From contig CAJAQB010000001.1 of assembly GCA_903943975.1 (NCBI GenBank), forward strand, positions 1 through 64,000: DNA of 64,000 nt, given 5' to 3'. The stretch's first letter is position 1; each line of letters opens with the position of its first letter. The notes under the pieces were generated by a model. The model made no database searches and had not been told where the DNA came from. It saw nothing but the letters and a program-made list of their open reading frames with translations. Both the position numbers and the translations under genes were made by a program. Source of the stretch: Synechococcus lacustris (lineage in GTDB: Bacteria; Cyanobacteriota; Cyanobacteriia; PCC-6307; Cyanobiaceae). This document shows positions 18,871 to 29,054 of this stretch, piece after piece.

Positions 18871-19743
18871 TCACTCGCCCAGGGCTTCCGCCACTGCCCG
18901 CTGGAAGACCTCCTCCTCAGGGCTGAGGCCTGTCCAGCGCTGGAAGATCTGCATGGCAAGCTGCACCAGCATTTCAACCCCATCCACGATCGGGCAGCCC
19001 CGCTCCAACGCCGTAGACAGGAAGGGTGTAATCCGCGGGTTGGTGATCACATCCACCACCACACAGGCCGGATCTACCGTCTCCCAGCGAACGGGCACTG
19101 GTTCTAGCTCCGGTGCGCAACCCAGGTGGGTGGCATTCATTAGCAGCGTGGTGCCCTCAGGTACCAGCACCTCCCCCTGCCATGGTTGCCACAACGCCGG
19201 CACACCGGAAGCACGCGTCACTGTGGCCGCCACCTCCTCGCCCTGTTCCTGGCGGCGCGTAACAAGGGTGAGATGGGCAGCGCCGGCCCAGGCCATCTCA
19301 ACCGCCATCGCCCTGCCGGCTCCGCCGGCCCCCAACATCACGACCCGCTGACCAGCCAGCGGCGCCACCTTTTCGATCGCCTTCACTACGCCCTTACCGT
19401 CGTTGTTATGGCCGATCAGGCGGCCCTGGTCGATGGTGAGGTAGTTAGCGGCACCGATGGCACGCACGTCATCGTCTATCTCATCAAGCAGTGACATCGC
19501 CGCGACCTTGTAGGGCACTGTGATCGCCATGCCGCGATAACCCAGGGGCGCTAGGGCCTTTACTGCCAGGGCCAAATCCGCCTCGCTGGCGATGTCGTTC
19601 TTCCAAAACTGCCAGGGCAGTCCGTAGTGGGCATACACGGCATCGAACATGCGGTCAATCGGGTTCTCGGCCACGGGATGACCAAGCATCCCGGTCATTT
19701 GCTTCTGGGGAGGGATCAAAGCAGGGTCCAATACGTCTACCAA
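18871..19743 (-). CDS. Shikimate dehydrogenase-like (AroE family) paralogue 1
   Basis: MTGMLGHPVAENPIDRMFDAVYAHYGLPWQFWKNDI...ITVPYK...HNNDGKGVV...VMLGAGGAGRAMAVE. Confidence 0.85.
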   Translation of the reverse strand: MVDVLDPALIPPQKQMTGMLGHPVAENPIDRMFDAVYAHYGLPWQFWKNDIASEADLALAVKALAPLGYRGMAITVPYKVAAMSLLDEIDDDVRAIGAANYLTIDQGRLIGHNNDGKGVVKAIEKVAPLAGQRVVMLGAGGAGRAMAVEMAWAGAAHLTLVTRRQEQGEEVAATVTRASGVPALWQPWQGEVLVPEGTTLLMNATHLGCAPELEPVPVRWETVDPACVVVDVITNPRITPFLSTALERGCPIVDGVEMLVQLAMQIFQRWTGLSPEEEVFQRAVAEALGE

Positions 19744-19929
19744 CCACTCTGCACGAAGTACGCATCTGGAAACCCATCACCCGGCTAGCGAAGTAGTTGT
19801 TCATATCGCAAGGGAACATCTTTTTGCCGGCCTTGAGGGCCATCGAGAAGAGCCAAACAGTTTCCGGGCAACCCGTAACCATGCCGCTAGCATTGATAAC
19901 AATGCAAGCGCGCCAGGAGTCTTGGTCCG

Positions 19930-20184
19930 ATGGCTTCCCTGACCGTCCGCAACCTCGATGACAACCTCAAATCCCGGCTCCGGCTCCAGGCCGCTCGCCA
20001 TGGCCGCTCGATGGAGGAAGAGGTACGGGTGATCCTGAGGGAGGCCATTGAGCCTCAGGCTTCGAGCGTGGCCGGCGCCATTGGTTTAGGCAGCCGCATT
20101 CGCGCCCACTTCGCTGACCTAGGCGGTGTGGAGCTTGATCTGATGCAGCGGACCTCTAGCCCCGAACCGGCGGCTTTCAGTTGA
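19930..20184 (+). CDS. FitA/Arc-type antitoxin
   Basis: MASLTVRNLDDNLKSRLRLQAARHGRSMEEEVRVILREA. Confidence 0.85.
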   Translation: MASLTVRNLDDNLKSRLRLQAARHGRSMEEEVRVILREAIEPQASSVAGAIGLGSRIRAHFADLGGVELDLMQRTSSPEPAAFS

Positions 20185-20193
20185 GCAGCGGCC

Positions 20194-20427
20194 ATGGTCC
20201 TGCTTGACACCAACGTGCTCTCCGAGCTGATGCGCCCTGATCCCCACCCCGCAGTGCTCCTGTGGAGCGATCAGCTCGATCCATGGCCTGGCCCGCCTAC
20301 CGGCAGGTCGGCGTCGCCAAAGCCTTGAGGAGCGCTGGGAGCAATTGGCGCCAGCCTGGCCACCCGCAATACAGCCGACTTTGCAGATGTGGGCCTCTCT
20401 CTGATTAATCCCTGGGTAACACCATGA
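20194..20427 (+). pseudogene. FitB/VapC PIN toxin with internal deletion and stop
   Basis: Same frame reads MVLLDTNVLSELMRPDPHPAVLLWSDQLDPW...* (stop 20326) and then ...AIGASLATRNTADFADVGLSLINPWVTP* (20341-20427). PIN head and tail are present; the centre is missing. Confidence 0.65.
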
Positions 20428-20765
20428 CCACCACCCCCGTTGCCATTCGCATCCACGAAAGCCTTGATTTGGCCTTTGCCAGCAAACGCCTGGTGTTTTG
20501 TTACGACGCCGCAGGTGAATGGGCTGATGTTTTCGATAGCTATGCCGGCAAGGATTTGCAGAAACTACGAGTGGAAGGCAATGAGTTTGCCAGCAAGGTG
20601 CTGATCTCCGGGACCGTACGGCCACTAAACCTTGAAACCAGAATAGCGGTGATCACATCGTTTACTTCCCCTAGCAAGGGCCTCCAGGATCAGCGCCGGC
20701 AGATCAGGGCGATCAGCTGGTGGCAGGAAGAGACCGGTGTCAACTACTTAGGGGGCCGCGCTTGA
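20424..20765 (+). CDS. Hypothetical protein ending in the GVNYLGGRA motif
   Basis: ORF of 113 aa; the C-terminus is encoded by the dispersed motif (GTGTCAACTACTTAGGGGG). Confidence 0.35.
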   Translation: MTTTPVAIRIHESLDLAFASKRLVFCYDAAGEWADVFDSYAGKDLQKLRVEGNEFASKVLISGTVRPLNLETRIAVITSFTSPSKGLQDQRRQIRAISWWQEETGVNYLGGRA

Positions 20766-21120
20766 TTTGTGGACAGTTGGCGGGTAATTGACGCCTGGTC
20801 AGGACGCTGAGCGCAGTGCCCGCTTGCGGCCATAGCTCTCGCCACTTATTTGAACGCTGGTGCTGTGGTCCACCAGGTCAAACAGCACCGAAGTATCGGC
20901 CTGGCATAGGCAAAAGGCGCGGCGCAGACTATCGCTATGCCTAGGGCCACAGCCAAGTCGATGGCCGAAATCCTGGACCTCACGGGCGAACGCAAAAAGG
21001 GGCCCGCCATCCGCCGCCTGATGGGCCCAGCGGTTCTTGAGCAGTGAGTGGGGCGTAGCGCTGGAGACCTACGAGGCCGACCAGGAGCGCGGGCGCCAGC
21101 GGGACCAGGAGCTCGCCCCA

Positions 21121-21317
21121 TGACCCTGCTGCTCGATACCAGCCTCTGGATCGACTTCACCCGCGCCCGCAGCCCTGCGCACTTAAAGCAGTTCATCGCA
21201 CCCTTCGTGCTGGATCCCAAGGCCCACCTGGCCGAACCGGTGCGCTTCGATGCCGACTTCGAGGCCATCGCCTCGGTGAGTGAGCTGCGCCTACAGCGGC
21301 TGGAACGCCCTGCCTGA
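21121..21317 (+). pseudogene. VapC-type PIN toxin, head-to-tail internal deletion
   Basis: MTLLLDTSLWIDFTRARSPAHLKQFIAPFVLDPKAHLAEPV (N-terminus) joined directly to RFDADFEAIASVSELRLQRLERPA (C-terminus); only 65 aa. Confidence 0.6.
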
Positions 21318-21427
21318 CCCCATGCCCTCAGCCAGCAGGCAACGGTGATGGGGTGGCTTGCGAGAGCTTGCGGCGACGGCGTTGAGATGATCGGAATGAC
21401 GCCGGCTGGTTCCGCGAGGATCGATCC

Positions 21428-22129
21428 ATGAATCCTGCCGCTCCTTCCGCGCCACGGTTGATCGATGGACCTGATGCTGCGCCAGCCACCGTGCTGCTGG
21501 CCCATGGGGCCGGGGCACCGATGGACAGCCCGTTCATGGCGGCCATCGCCAGCGGACTGGCCGAGATGGGCTGGCGGGTGGTGCGCTTTGAGTTTGCGTA
21601 TATGGCCCGGATGCGCGAAACGGGTCGCCGCCAGGGGCCCGATCGGATGCCCGTTCTGCAGGAGGTGTTCCGTCAGCAGGTGCGGCTCGAGAAGACGCAG
21701 CAACCGGGCCGGCCGGTGTTCATCGGTGGCAAGTCGATGGGCGGCCGCGTGGCCAGCCTTTTGGTTGATGAACTGGCCGCCAGCGATGGGGTGCGCGGTT
21801 GTCTGTGCCTGGGCTATCCGTTCCACCCGCCTGGCAAGCCGCTTCAGCTGCGCACCGAGCACCTGGCCGGACTGCAGACTCCAACCCTGATCCTGCAGGG
21901 GGAGCGGGACAGCTTTGGCCGCCGCGAGGAGGTGGATACCTACAGCCTCTCGCCGCAGCTGCAGCTGCGCTGGATCCCCAGCGGGGACCACAGCTTCAAG
22001 CCCACCCGCAGCTCCGGCCTGAGCGAGGCGGAGAACTGGGCCACGGCAGTGGCTTTGGGTGATCAGTTCCTGCGGGAGCTTGCTCAGGCCGGGATCGAGC
22101 TCGATACCAATGTCCTGGGGGCAAGCTGA
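21428..22129 (+). CDS. Alpha/beta hydrolase, KANL3/TEX30-like
   Basis: VLLAHGAGAPMDSPFM...RPVFIGGKSMGGRVASLLVDEL...PTLILQGERDSFGRREEV...GDHSFKP. Confidence 0.85.
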   Translation: MNPAAPSAPRLIDGPDAAPATVLLAHGAGAPMDSPFMAAIASGLAEMGWRVVRFEFAYMARMRETGRRQGPDRMPVLQEVFRQQVRLEKTQQPGRPVFIGGKSMGGRVASLLVDELAASDGVRGCLCLGYPFHPPGKPLQLRTEHLAGLQTPTLILQGERDSFGRREEVDTYSLSPQLQLRWIPSGDHSFKPTRSSGLSEAENWATAVALGDQFLRELAQAGIELDTNVLGAS

Positions 22130-22153
22130 TCCTGAGTGCTAACAGCTTATAAA

Positions 22154-22501
22154 CTAGGTTTGGTCCCTGTCTCGGTAGCCCAACACCTGTAGATCACCAC
22201 TACTCCAACTGGCCAGCTTGATCAGTTCACTCACCACATAGCTCTCCAGCAGTGGCCCAAAGCGGGAGCGATCGCGCTGCAGGTTGACCGTGGTGCAGCC
22301 AAGCAGATTGGCGAGCAAACCGGAATCAAGGAACTGCAACTTGGGGGTTTTCACAATTCTGGAGAGACGGTTACTCCACCAGGGCTGGATGCGACGCAGC
22401 AGAAACAACTGTTCAAACACCCCCAGATATTTCGCTGCAGTTTTGTTATCCAGCCCCACCTGGCCGGCTAATTGGTTCACATTAGTGAGTTGGCCCGCCA
22501 T
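22154..22501 (-). pseudogene. DUF4143 AAA-ATPase C-terminal fragment
   Basis: DNKTAAKYLGVFEQLFLLRRIQPWWSNRLSRIVKTPKLQFLDSGLLANLLG...GPLLESYVVSELIK; lacks the N-terminal ATPase domain. Confidence 0.65.
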
Positions 22502-22957
22502 CGACTAGGGCTTCCCTAAGCAACGGGGTGAGGCGCCGCTCCAGCAGAGACTCGAATGGCATGACAACTACAGCGGCCAGATTGGAATGGGAGGCCGGCA
22601 TGAATGGATTTCAATAACACCAGTCGCCTTAAATCGCCCCCCAAGGTTTCCACCGTCAACCGCAAACTGCAGAACAGGAGCCTGCTCATCGGTCTGGTGG
22701 AGTCGGTGGTGCACGACTGCGGGATCGCCTGAACCCCTACCGGAGCCGGGCCCGTCTGCAGCCCAAGAACTTGTTGTCAGCTGAAATCCAGTAATTTGTA
22801 TCTTATCAAGATGCGCTAGTAAATAATTGATAACACCCCATCACAAATCCGATAAATCTCTACCCCTTGCCATTTCTTGAAGAGAAATGACTAGCGTGCC
22901 AACTTAACGGGGGATCCTGGGCAGTTGTAAGTTGATCCCAGCTACCGCCCCTAGGCC

Positions 22958-23806
22958 ATGATTCCCTCCCAGAAACAGATGACCGGGATGCTGGGCCATC
23001 CGGTGGCAGAGAACCCGATCGACCAGATGTTTGATGCGGTCTATGCCCATTACGGCCTCAACTGGCAGTTCTGGAAAAACGATGTGCTTTCCAGCGAGCT
23101 GTTGCGACCAGCTGTAGCGGGCCTGGTGCCCTTGGGGTATAGCGGCATGTGCATCACCGTTCCCTACAAGGTGGATGTGCTGCCGCTGCTGGATGCGGTG
23201 GATGCTGATGTGAAAGCTATTGGTGCAGCCAACTACCTCACGATCGAAAACGGCCGCATGATCGGCCATAACAACGACGGCAAGGGGGTGGTGAAAGCGA
23301 TCGAGAAGCAACGCAGTCTCAAGGGCCAAAAGGTGGTAATGCTGGGGGCCGGAGGCGCTGGCCGGGCCATGGCCGTGGAGCTCGCCTGGGCCGGTGCCGC
23401 CCAGCTCACGCTCGTCACCCGCCGGGAGGAACAAGGCCGGGAGGTGGCAGAACGGGTAACCGCAGCTTCCGGCGTACCTGCAACATGGCAGGCCTGGAAT
23501 TCACCGGTGTTGGTGCCTGCGGGCACCACCCTCCTAATGAATGCCACCCACCTGGGCTGCGCCCCAGAGTTGGAGCCTGTGCCAGTGGACTGGAGCAGCA
23601 TTGAACCAGGCTGTTTGGCGGTGGATGTAATCACCAATCCGCGATATACACCATTTCTGCTCAAGGCCCGCGAGCACGGTTGTGCCGTGGTGGATGGCGT
23701 GGAAATGCTGGTGCAGCTAGCAATGCAAATCTTTTCCACCTGGACAGGAATCACTCCAGACGAAGCAGTATTTCAACGGGCCGTATCCACTGCCCTAGGT
23801 GAATAA
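22958..23806 (+). CDS. Shikimate dehydrogenase-like (AroE family) paralogue 2
   Basis: MIPSQKQMTGMLGHPVAENPIDQMFDAVYAHYGLNWQFWKND...; opposite strand and clearly paralogous to 18871-19743. Confidence 0.85.
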   Translation: MIPSQKQMTGMLGHPVAENPIDQMFDAVYAHYGLNWQFWKNDVLSSELLRPAVAGLVPLGYSGMCITVPYKVDVLPLLDAVDADVKAIGAANYLTIENGRMIGHNNDGKGVVKAIEKQRSLKGQKVVMLGAGGAGRAMAVELAWAGAAQLTLVTRREEQGREVAERVTAASGVPATWQAWNSPVLVPAGTTLLMNATHLGCAPELEPVPVDWSSIEPGCLAVDVITNPRYTPFLLKAREHGCAVVDGVEMLVQLAMQIFSTWTGITPDEAVFQRAVSTALGE

Positions 23807-23876
23807 CAGCTAATTTGTTAACTTTTCTAGTGCCGGTCAAGGTGCTTACCTCAATCGTAGGCACCCCCAACAATCT

Positions 23877-24725
23877 CTAAAAGTGATCCTTACGGCGGCG
23901 AATTTCCGCCAGCACCGCCGCCGGTTCGCGTTCGCCCGTAACCGCCTGTAGGGCGGGCTCCCCCCAGCGCAAAAAGGGGTTGGTGGCCAGCTCTAAATCA
24001 ATGCGGGAGGGCACCGTTGGCTCCCCGGCCGCCCGTAGGGCTTGCACCTGCTGCCAGCGCTGTTGCAACGCCGGATTAGCTGCGTCTTGGGTGAGGGCAA
24101 AACGCAGATTTGCCTCGGTGTATTCATGGGCGCACCACACCCTTGTGTCGCCAGGCAGGGCCGCCAATTGCTGCAGGGAAGCCAGCATCTGCGCCGCAGT
24201 GCCCTCAAACAGGCGGCCACAGCCGCCGGCAAACAGGGTGTCGCCACAGAACAGCTCTGGCCCCTGCCCCTGGGCCGCCGGCAGGTAAAAGGCGATGTGG
24301 GCCCGGGTGTGGCCCGGCACCGCTAAAACCTGCAGCGGCCGACCAAACAAATCCAACTGATCGCCAGCGGCCAAACCACGGGTTTGGAAAGGAATCCGCT
24401 GTTTATCGGCGGCGGCGGCCCACACCTGGGCCTGGGGCCAGCGGCACAGCAAATCCGGCGTACCGCCGATGTGGTCGCTGTGGTGATGGGTGTGTAAAAC
24501 CAGCGCTAATTCCAAGCCCCGCTGCTCTAGCAGCGCCTGCACCGGGGCCGCCACGGCTGGGTCCACCACCGCCGCCTGGCCCCGGTCGGGATCCGCCAGC
24601 ACGAACACATAGTTGTCGTTCAGCACCGGCAAACGCAGGATCTCCAGCACCGGCTCTCCACCACTGGGGCCAGTGTGGCGCTGAAAACCGCCAGCTGGGG
24701 GCAGGGTCCTCGTTAAAGTCCGCAT
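23877..24725 (-). CDS. gloB: Hydroxyacylglutathione hydrolase (glyoxalase II)
   Basis: [11 protein letters not shown] metal motif, [30 protein letters not shown]; the true start is probably internal (near [19 protein letters not shown]). Confidence 0.85.
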   Translation of the reverse strand: MRTLTRTLPPAGGFQRHTGPSGGEPVLEILRLPVLNDNYVFVLADPDRGQAAVVDPAVAAPVQALLEQRGLELALVLHTHHHSDHIGGTPDLLCRWPQAQVWAAAADKQRIPFQTRGLAAGDQLDLFGRPLQVLAVPGHTRAHIAFYLPAAQGQGPELFCGDTLFAGGCGRLFEGTAAQMLASLQQLAALPGDTRVWCAHEYTEANLRFALTQDAANPALQQRWQQVQALRAAGEPTVPSRIDLELATNPFLRWGEPALQAVTGEREPAAVLAEIRRRKDHF

Positions 24726-24740
24726 CTGGTGTGGCTGGCC

Positions 24741-25385
24741 ATGATCACCGTTGCCCTACCCAAGGGGGCCCTGCTCAAGGATTCGGTGGCCCGTTTTGCG
24801 GCGGCTGGCCTTGATTTCAAGGCAATTACCGACCCAAACAACCGTCTATTGATGGTGCCCAGTGCCTGTGGCAGGGCCCGGGCCCTGCTGGTGCGCAACG
24901 GGGACGTGCCGGTTTATGTGGCCTATGGCCAGGCCCAGCTGGGGGTGGTGGGTTACGACGTGCTGCGGGAACAACAACGCACCGTTGCCCAGTTACTGGA
25001 CCTCGGCTTTGGCGGCTGCCGCATGGCCGTGGCCGTGAAGGCCTCCAGCCCCTATCGCCGCGCCGCCGATCTGCCGGCCCATTGCCGGGTGGCCAGCAAA
25101 TTCACCCGTTGTGCCAGTGATTTCTTCGGGGCGCTCGACCTGCCCGTAGACCTGATCCACCTCACCGGCTCCGTGGAGCTGGGGCCGCTCACCGGCATCT
25201 CAGAAGCAATCGTTGACCTGGTGGCCACCGGCCGCACCCTCAAGGACAACGGCCTGATCGCCATTGAAGATCTGTTCTTCAGCACCGCCCGGCTGATCGG
25301 CAACCCCCTGGCCCTGCGGCTAGACACCGGCCTACTCCAAAACCTGGTGGCGGCGATGGAAGAGCAAGGGGTGGAGCATGCCTAA
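24741..25385 (+). CDS. hisG: ATP phosphoribosyltransferase (short form)
   Basis: [26 protein letters not shown]...LGVVGYDVL...[11 protein letters not shown]...[29 protein letters not shown]. Confidence 0.9.
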   Translation: MITVALPKGALLKDSVARFAAAGLDFKAITDPNNRLLMVPSACGRARALLVRNGDVPVYVAYGQAQLGVVGYDVLREQQRTVAQLLDLGFGGCRMAVAVKASSPYRRAADLPAHCRVASKFTRCASDFFGALDLPVDLIHLTGSVELGPLTGISEAIVDLVATGRTLKDNGLIAIEDLFFSTARLIGNPLALRLDTGLLQNLVAAMEEQGVEHA

Positions 25386-27195
25386 AGGGGGCAACAAGGG
25401 AGGCAACGGCCAAGGGGGCGGCCAAGACCTCAAACGCCTCAAACGGTTGCTGCCCTACCTGTTTCGCGACCGGCGCCGCCTAGTCACCGCCCTTGTGTTG
25501 CTGCTGCCGGTGGCGGCGGCCAGTGCGGTGCAGCCGCTGCTGGTGGGTCAGGCCATCTCCGTGCTGCGCCATGAACCGGCCTGGCCCTGGCTGGCGGCGA
25601 TGCCGATGGCCCAGGCGATTCGTAGCCTGGTGGCGCTGCTGCTGGGGGCGGTGTTGCTGCGCTTGGCCCTCCAGGGCAGCCAGAGTTTTCTGGTGCAAAC
25701 CATCGGTCAACGGCTCACCGCCCGGCTGCGGGTGGATTTATTTCGCCATGCCCTCAACCTCTCGTTGAGCTTCCACGACCGCACCCCCGTGGGCAAATTG
25801 CTCACCCGGCTCACCAGTGATGTGGATGCCCTGGCGGAGGTATTTGGCAGTGGCGCCATCGGCGTGCTGGCCGACCTGGTGACCCTGGCGGTGATCGCCA
25901 CCCTGATGCTTTCGATCGACATGCGCCTGGGCCTGCTGCTGCTGGCCCTCCAGCTGCCGGTGGCTTACTTAGTGATCAACCTGCAGCAGCGCTACCGCAA
26001 GGCCAACTACCGGGTGCGGGAGGAACTGGGCCAGCTCAATGCCGACCTCCAGGAAAATCTCCAGGGGCTGGAGGTGGTGCAGATGTTCCGGCGCGAACAG
26101 CTCAACAGTGAACGTTTTGCCCGTACCAACGACAAATACCGCCGGGCCGTAGATGGCACGATCTTCTACGACAGTGCCATCTCCGCCCTACTGGAATGGG
26201 TGGCGCTGATTGCTGTGGCCCTGGTGCTGGCCATCGGCGGTGGCCTGGTGGGCGCTGAACTGATCGGCCTTGGCACCCTCACCACTTTTATCCTCTATTC
26301 CCAGCGCTTGTTTGATCCCCTGCGCCAGATGGCCGAGCGCTTCACCCAGATCCAGGGGGGCCTCACGGCCGTGGAACGGATTGCTGAACTACTCGACCAA
26401 CCCCTGGAAATCATCGAAAGCAGCCGGCCGGCCGCACAACAAACCGTCGCTGAACAACAGGGGGAGGTGATATTTGAGAACGTCAGTTTCGGCTACCGCG
26501 ACAACGATCCAATCCTCAAGGAACTGAACCTGCGCATTGCCCCGGGTGAACATGTGGCCCTGGTGGGGCCCACCGGTTCAGGCAAAACCACGGTGATTCG
26601 GCTGCTCTGTCGCCTTTACCAACCCCAGCAGGGCCGCATCCTGCTGGATGGCGTAAACATTCAAGATCTGCCAATCCCCGAACTGCGGCGGCGGCTGGGG
26701 GTGGTGCTGCAGGACACCTTCCTATTCAGCGGCAGCGTGGCCGACAACCTGCGGCTTGATTCCAACATCCCCCGCCCTGATCTGGAACGGCTTTGTGGCG
26801 AACTGGGGCTGGAACCGCTGCTGGAACGCCTGCCCCAGGGGCTAGATACGCCCCTGCGGGAGCGGGGCGGCAACCTCAGTTCCGGCGAACGTCAACTGCT
26901 GGCGGTGGCGCGGGTGGCCCTGCGCAACCCCTCGGTGCTGGTGATGGATGAGGCCACCGCCTTCATGGACCCGGCCACCGAGGCCACCCTGCAGCGGGAC
27001 CTCGGTCGGCTGCTGGATCACCGCACCGCCATCGTGATCGCCCACCGCCTCGCCACGGTGGAGGCCAGTGATCGGATCCTGGTGCTGAAACGCGGGATGC
27101 TGGTGGAGCAGGGCAGCCATCTGGAACTGAGGCGCCAGGGGGGCCTCTATGCCCAATTGGCAGATCTACAGGAACGGGGACTGGCCAGTCTCTGA
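25378..27195 (+). CDS. ABC transporter, fused TMD-ATPase (MsbA-like)
   Basis: [14 protein letters not shown] Walker [17 protein letters not shown] signature, VLVMDEAT Walker B; 6-TM N-terminal domain. Confidence 0.92.
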   Translation: MPKGGNKGGNGQGGGQDLKRLKRLLPYLFRDRRRLVTALVLLLPVAAASAVQPLLVGQAISVLRHEPAWPWLAAMPMAQAIRSLVALLLGAVLLRLALQGSQSFLVQTIGQRLTARLRVDLFRHALNLSLSFHDRTPVGKLLTRLTSDVDALAEVFGSGAIGVLADLVTLAVIATLMLSIDMRLGLLLLALQLPVAYLVINLQQRYRKANYRVREELGQLNADLQENLQGLEVVQMFRREQLNSERFARTNDKYRRAVDGTIFYDSAISALLEWVALIAVALVLAIGGGLVGAELIGLGTLTTFILYSQRLFDPLRQMAERFTQIQGGLTAVERIAELLDQPLEIIESSRPAAQQTVAEQQGEVIFENVSFGYRDNDPILKELNLRIAPGEHVALVGPTGSGKTTVIRLLCRLYQPQQGRILLDGVNIQDLPIPELRRRLGVVLQDTFLFSGSVADNLRLDSNIPRPDLERLCGELGLEPLLERLPQGLDTPLRERGGNLSSGERQLLAVARVALRNPSVLVMDEATAFMDPATEATLQRDLGRLLDHRTAIVIAHRLATVEASDRILVLKRGMLVEQGSHLELRRQGGLYAQLADLQERGLASL

Positions 27196-27258
27196 AAACA
27201 CCCGTCTCTTAGTAACCGCCACACCACTTCCTAGAGTTCCACTAACACCACCCGCCCC

Positions 27259-27756
27259 ATGGCATTGTCTACGGCTGAACCGCTGCTGGATCAGCTCTAT
27301 GGAGCCCACTGGCGGGAACTGGCCACAAGTAATCAAAAACTACGGCTGGTGGCGAGCCTGGAACGGCCCATCGACCTGGTGGAACTGGAACAACTTTGTG
27401 ATGCGGTGGGCTGGAGCCGCCGCCCCCTGAGGCGGGTGCGCAAGGCCCTGGACCACAGCCTGCTGGTGATGGGCCTCTGGCGCCACGACCCCCGCCTACC
27501 GCGGCTGGTGGGGTTTGCCCGCTGCACCGGCGATGGGGTACTAGACGCCACGATCTGGGACCTGGCGATCCACCCCCTTTACCAACGGTCCGGCCTCGGC
27601 AAGGGCCTGATGGCGGTGTTACTGGAACGCCTGCGCGCCATGGAGGTGGAAAAAGTAACGCTGTTTGCTGATCCAGGCGTGGTGGAGTTCTACCAACAAC
27701 AGGGCTGGACCCTGGAACCGCGGGGCGAACGCTGTGTGTTTTGGTATGCCCGCTGA
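27259..27756 (+). CDS. GNAT-family N-acetyltransferase
   Basis: IHPLYQRSGLGKGLMAVLLERLRAMEVEKVTLFADPGVVEFYQQQGW. Confidence 0.8.
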   Translation: MALSTAEPLLDQLYGAHWRELATSNQKLRLVASLERPIDLVELEQLCDAVGWSRRPLRRVRKALDHSLLVMGLWRHDPRLPRLVGFARCTGDGVLDATIWDLAIHPLYQRSGLGKGLMAVLLERLRAMEVEKVTLFADPGVVEFYQQQGWTLEPRGERCVFWYAR

Positions 27757-27765
27757 GCCAGCAAC

Positions 27766-27987
27766 TCAGGCAGCCCAGCGCTGGTCTTCCCTAGGGGAAC
27801 GCCGGGAACGGGCTTGGCGCGACAGCGATTGACGGCCCTCCAGGATGCGCGTACCAACGTCGTTGTATTGGCGGCCTAGGCGAGTTAATTCATCTTCCTG
27901 AACTCTGCGGAATGCCAGGCTGCGCTGATTGGCAGGCTGGAGACCCAGCAGATAACCCAGAAACTTCAGCAGCGAAAAATCAGCCAT
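27766..27987 (-). CDS. Conserved small protein, function unknown
   Basis: 73-aa ORF with coherent composition; no family recognised. Confidence 0.4.
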   Translation of the reverse strand: MADFSLLKFLGYLLGLQPANQRSLAFRRVQEDELTRLGRQYNDVGTRILEGRQSLSRQARSRRSPREDQRWAA

Positions 27988-28254
27988 GGGCGGCCCGCCA
28001 GTTATCTCACTGGCGCCATTGTCCGCGATGGCTGGTGATTAGCAAGGCCTGAGAAAAGTTGAGTTTAACAACAGCAAAGCTTCTGCAATTAGGCAATTAA
28101 AGGGATTTTCCCAGAGCAGAGGAACCTGTAACAGGCCGTAATCCCATAACCACCCCAAGCCCACAAGCCCCACGGCCCAGCCAGGCTATCTGCATAAAGC
28201 CTGCATTTCCGCTACATTGGCGGGGTACGGTCCAAGGTTCCACCCCAAAGACAG

Positions 28255-28431
28255 ATGCAGACACCCCTAAACCCCGCCGCCCGCCGCCGGGAGCTGCTAA
28301 CCCGCTCCCCCCAGAGAATTTCGATCACGATCCCTTGGGAGACCCACCGCCGCCTCACCGAGCGCAGCGACGAAGAGGGGCGCAGCACCTCAAACCTGGC
28401 CAGCTACCTGCTGGAACGGGGCCTGGCCTGA
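28255..28431 (+). CDS. Small ribbon-helix-helix (CopG-like) protein
   Basis: ATG 28255: MQTPLNPAARRRELLTRSPQRISITIPWETHRRLTERSDEEGRSTSNLASYLLERGLA*; directly followed by a terminator hairpin. Confidence 0.65.
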   Translation: MQTPLNPAARRRELLTRSPQRISITIPWETHRRLTERSDEEGRSTSNLASYLLERGLA

Positions 28432-28440
28432 TCCCATAAC

Positions 28441-28471
28441 AAAGCCCGGGATATGACTCCCGGGCTTTTAC
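28441..28471 (+). terminator. Intrinsic terminator-like hairpin
   Basis: aaagcccggg-atatgactc-ccgggcttt followed by tacat. Confidence 0.65.
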
Positions 28472-28524
28472 ATATAGGGGCGGAGCGGCCGGCGGCGGCG
28501 CCTGGGGCGAAAACGTTCAAAGGC

Positions 28525-28730
28525 TGGCTTCCGTTACCCGGGGGCACCTAAGACGATGCAACGGGTTATCCCTTGGTAGGACCTGGAAGCCACAAATCTC
28601 GTAGAGACTGTTGGAGCAGGTTCCTGAACGTCAGCACACTCCTTATTTCTGGTTAGGTGGAGTGTCATCCATCACTGAAGCCTCCGAATCTGTGAACATA
28701 TTCTTGCTGCCTGATCGAGCGACGGAGGCT
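28525..28730. other. Intergenic region with three serial stem-loops; possible structured RNA
   Basis: TGGCTTCC 28525-28532 / GGAAGCCA 28585-28592; ACACTCC 28636-28642 / GGAGTGT 28659-28665; AGCCTCCG 28679-28686 / CGGAGGCT 28723-28730. Confidence 0.4.
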
Positions 28731-29054
28731 ATCAGCAATAGATGTTTATCCAGCTAAGCACAAGCCCAAAACCCCTGGCAAATCAGAAAGCAGCCGCTGC
28801 AGCCACTGGCCAGGCTGCCCAGCCAAAGCCTGGTTTTGGGCCGAGGCATTTGTAAGATCAGCACAGATCAGCCCGCCGCCCCAGCGGGGAGCAACAATGA
28901 AGCTCATCCTGCTTGAACTGCTGATCCTGATGCGCCTGGCCTGCCACGACGGAGTGATGCTGGATCACCGGCGAATGCCGCCAAGGCTTCAATCCCGGGA
29001 AGCGCGCCTGGCGATCAGACGTCCCTGGAAAAGAGGGCGCAAAAAGGTATCAAT

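Noticed and set aside
20846-21991. 381-aa minus-strand ORF
   Set aside because: Antisense to the alpha/beta hydrolase and vapC remnants; Arg/Ala/Pro/Gln-rich shadow translation.
24110-24814. 234-aa plus-strand ORF
   Set aside because: Antisense to gloB; low-complexity Pro/Ala/Gly-rich composition.
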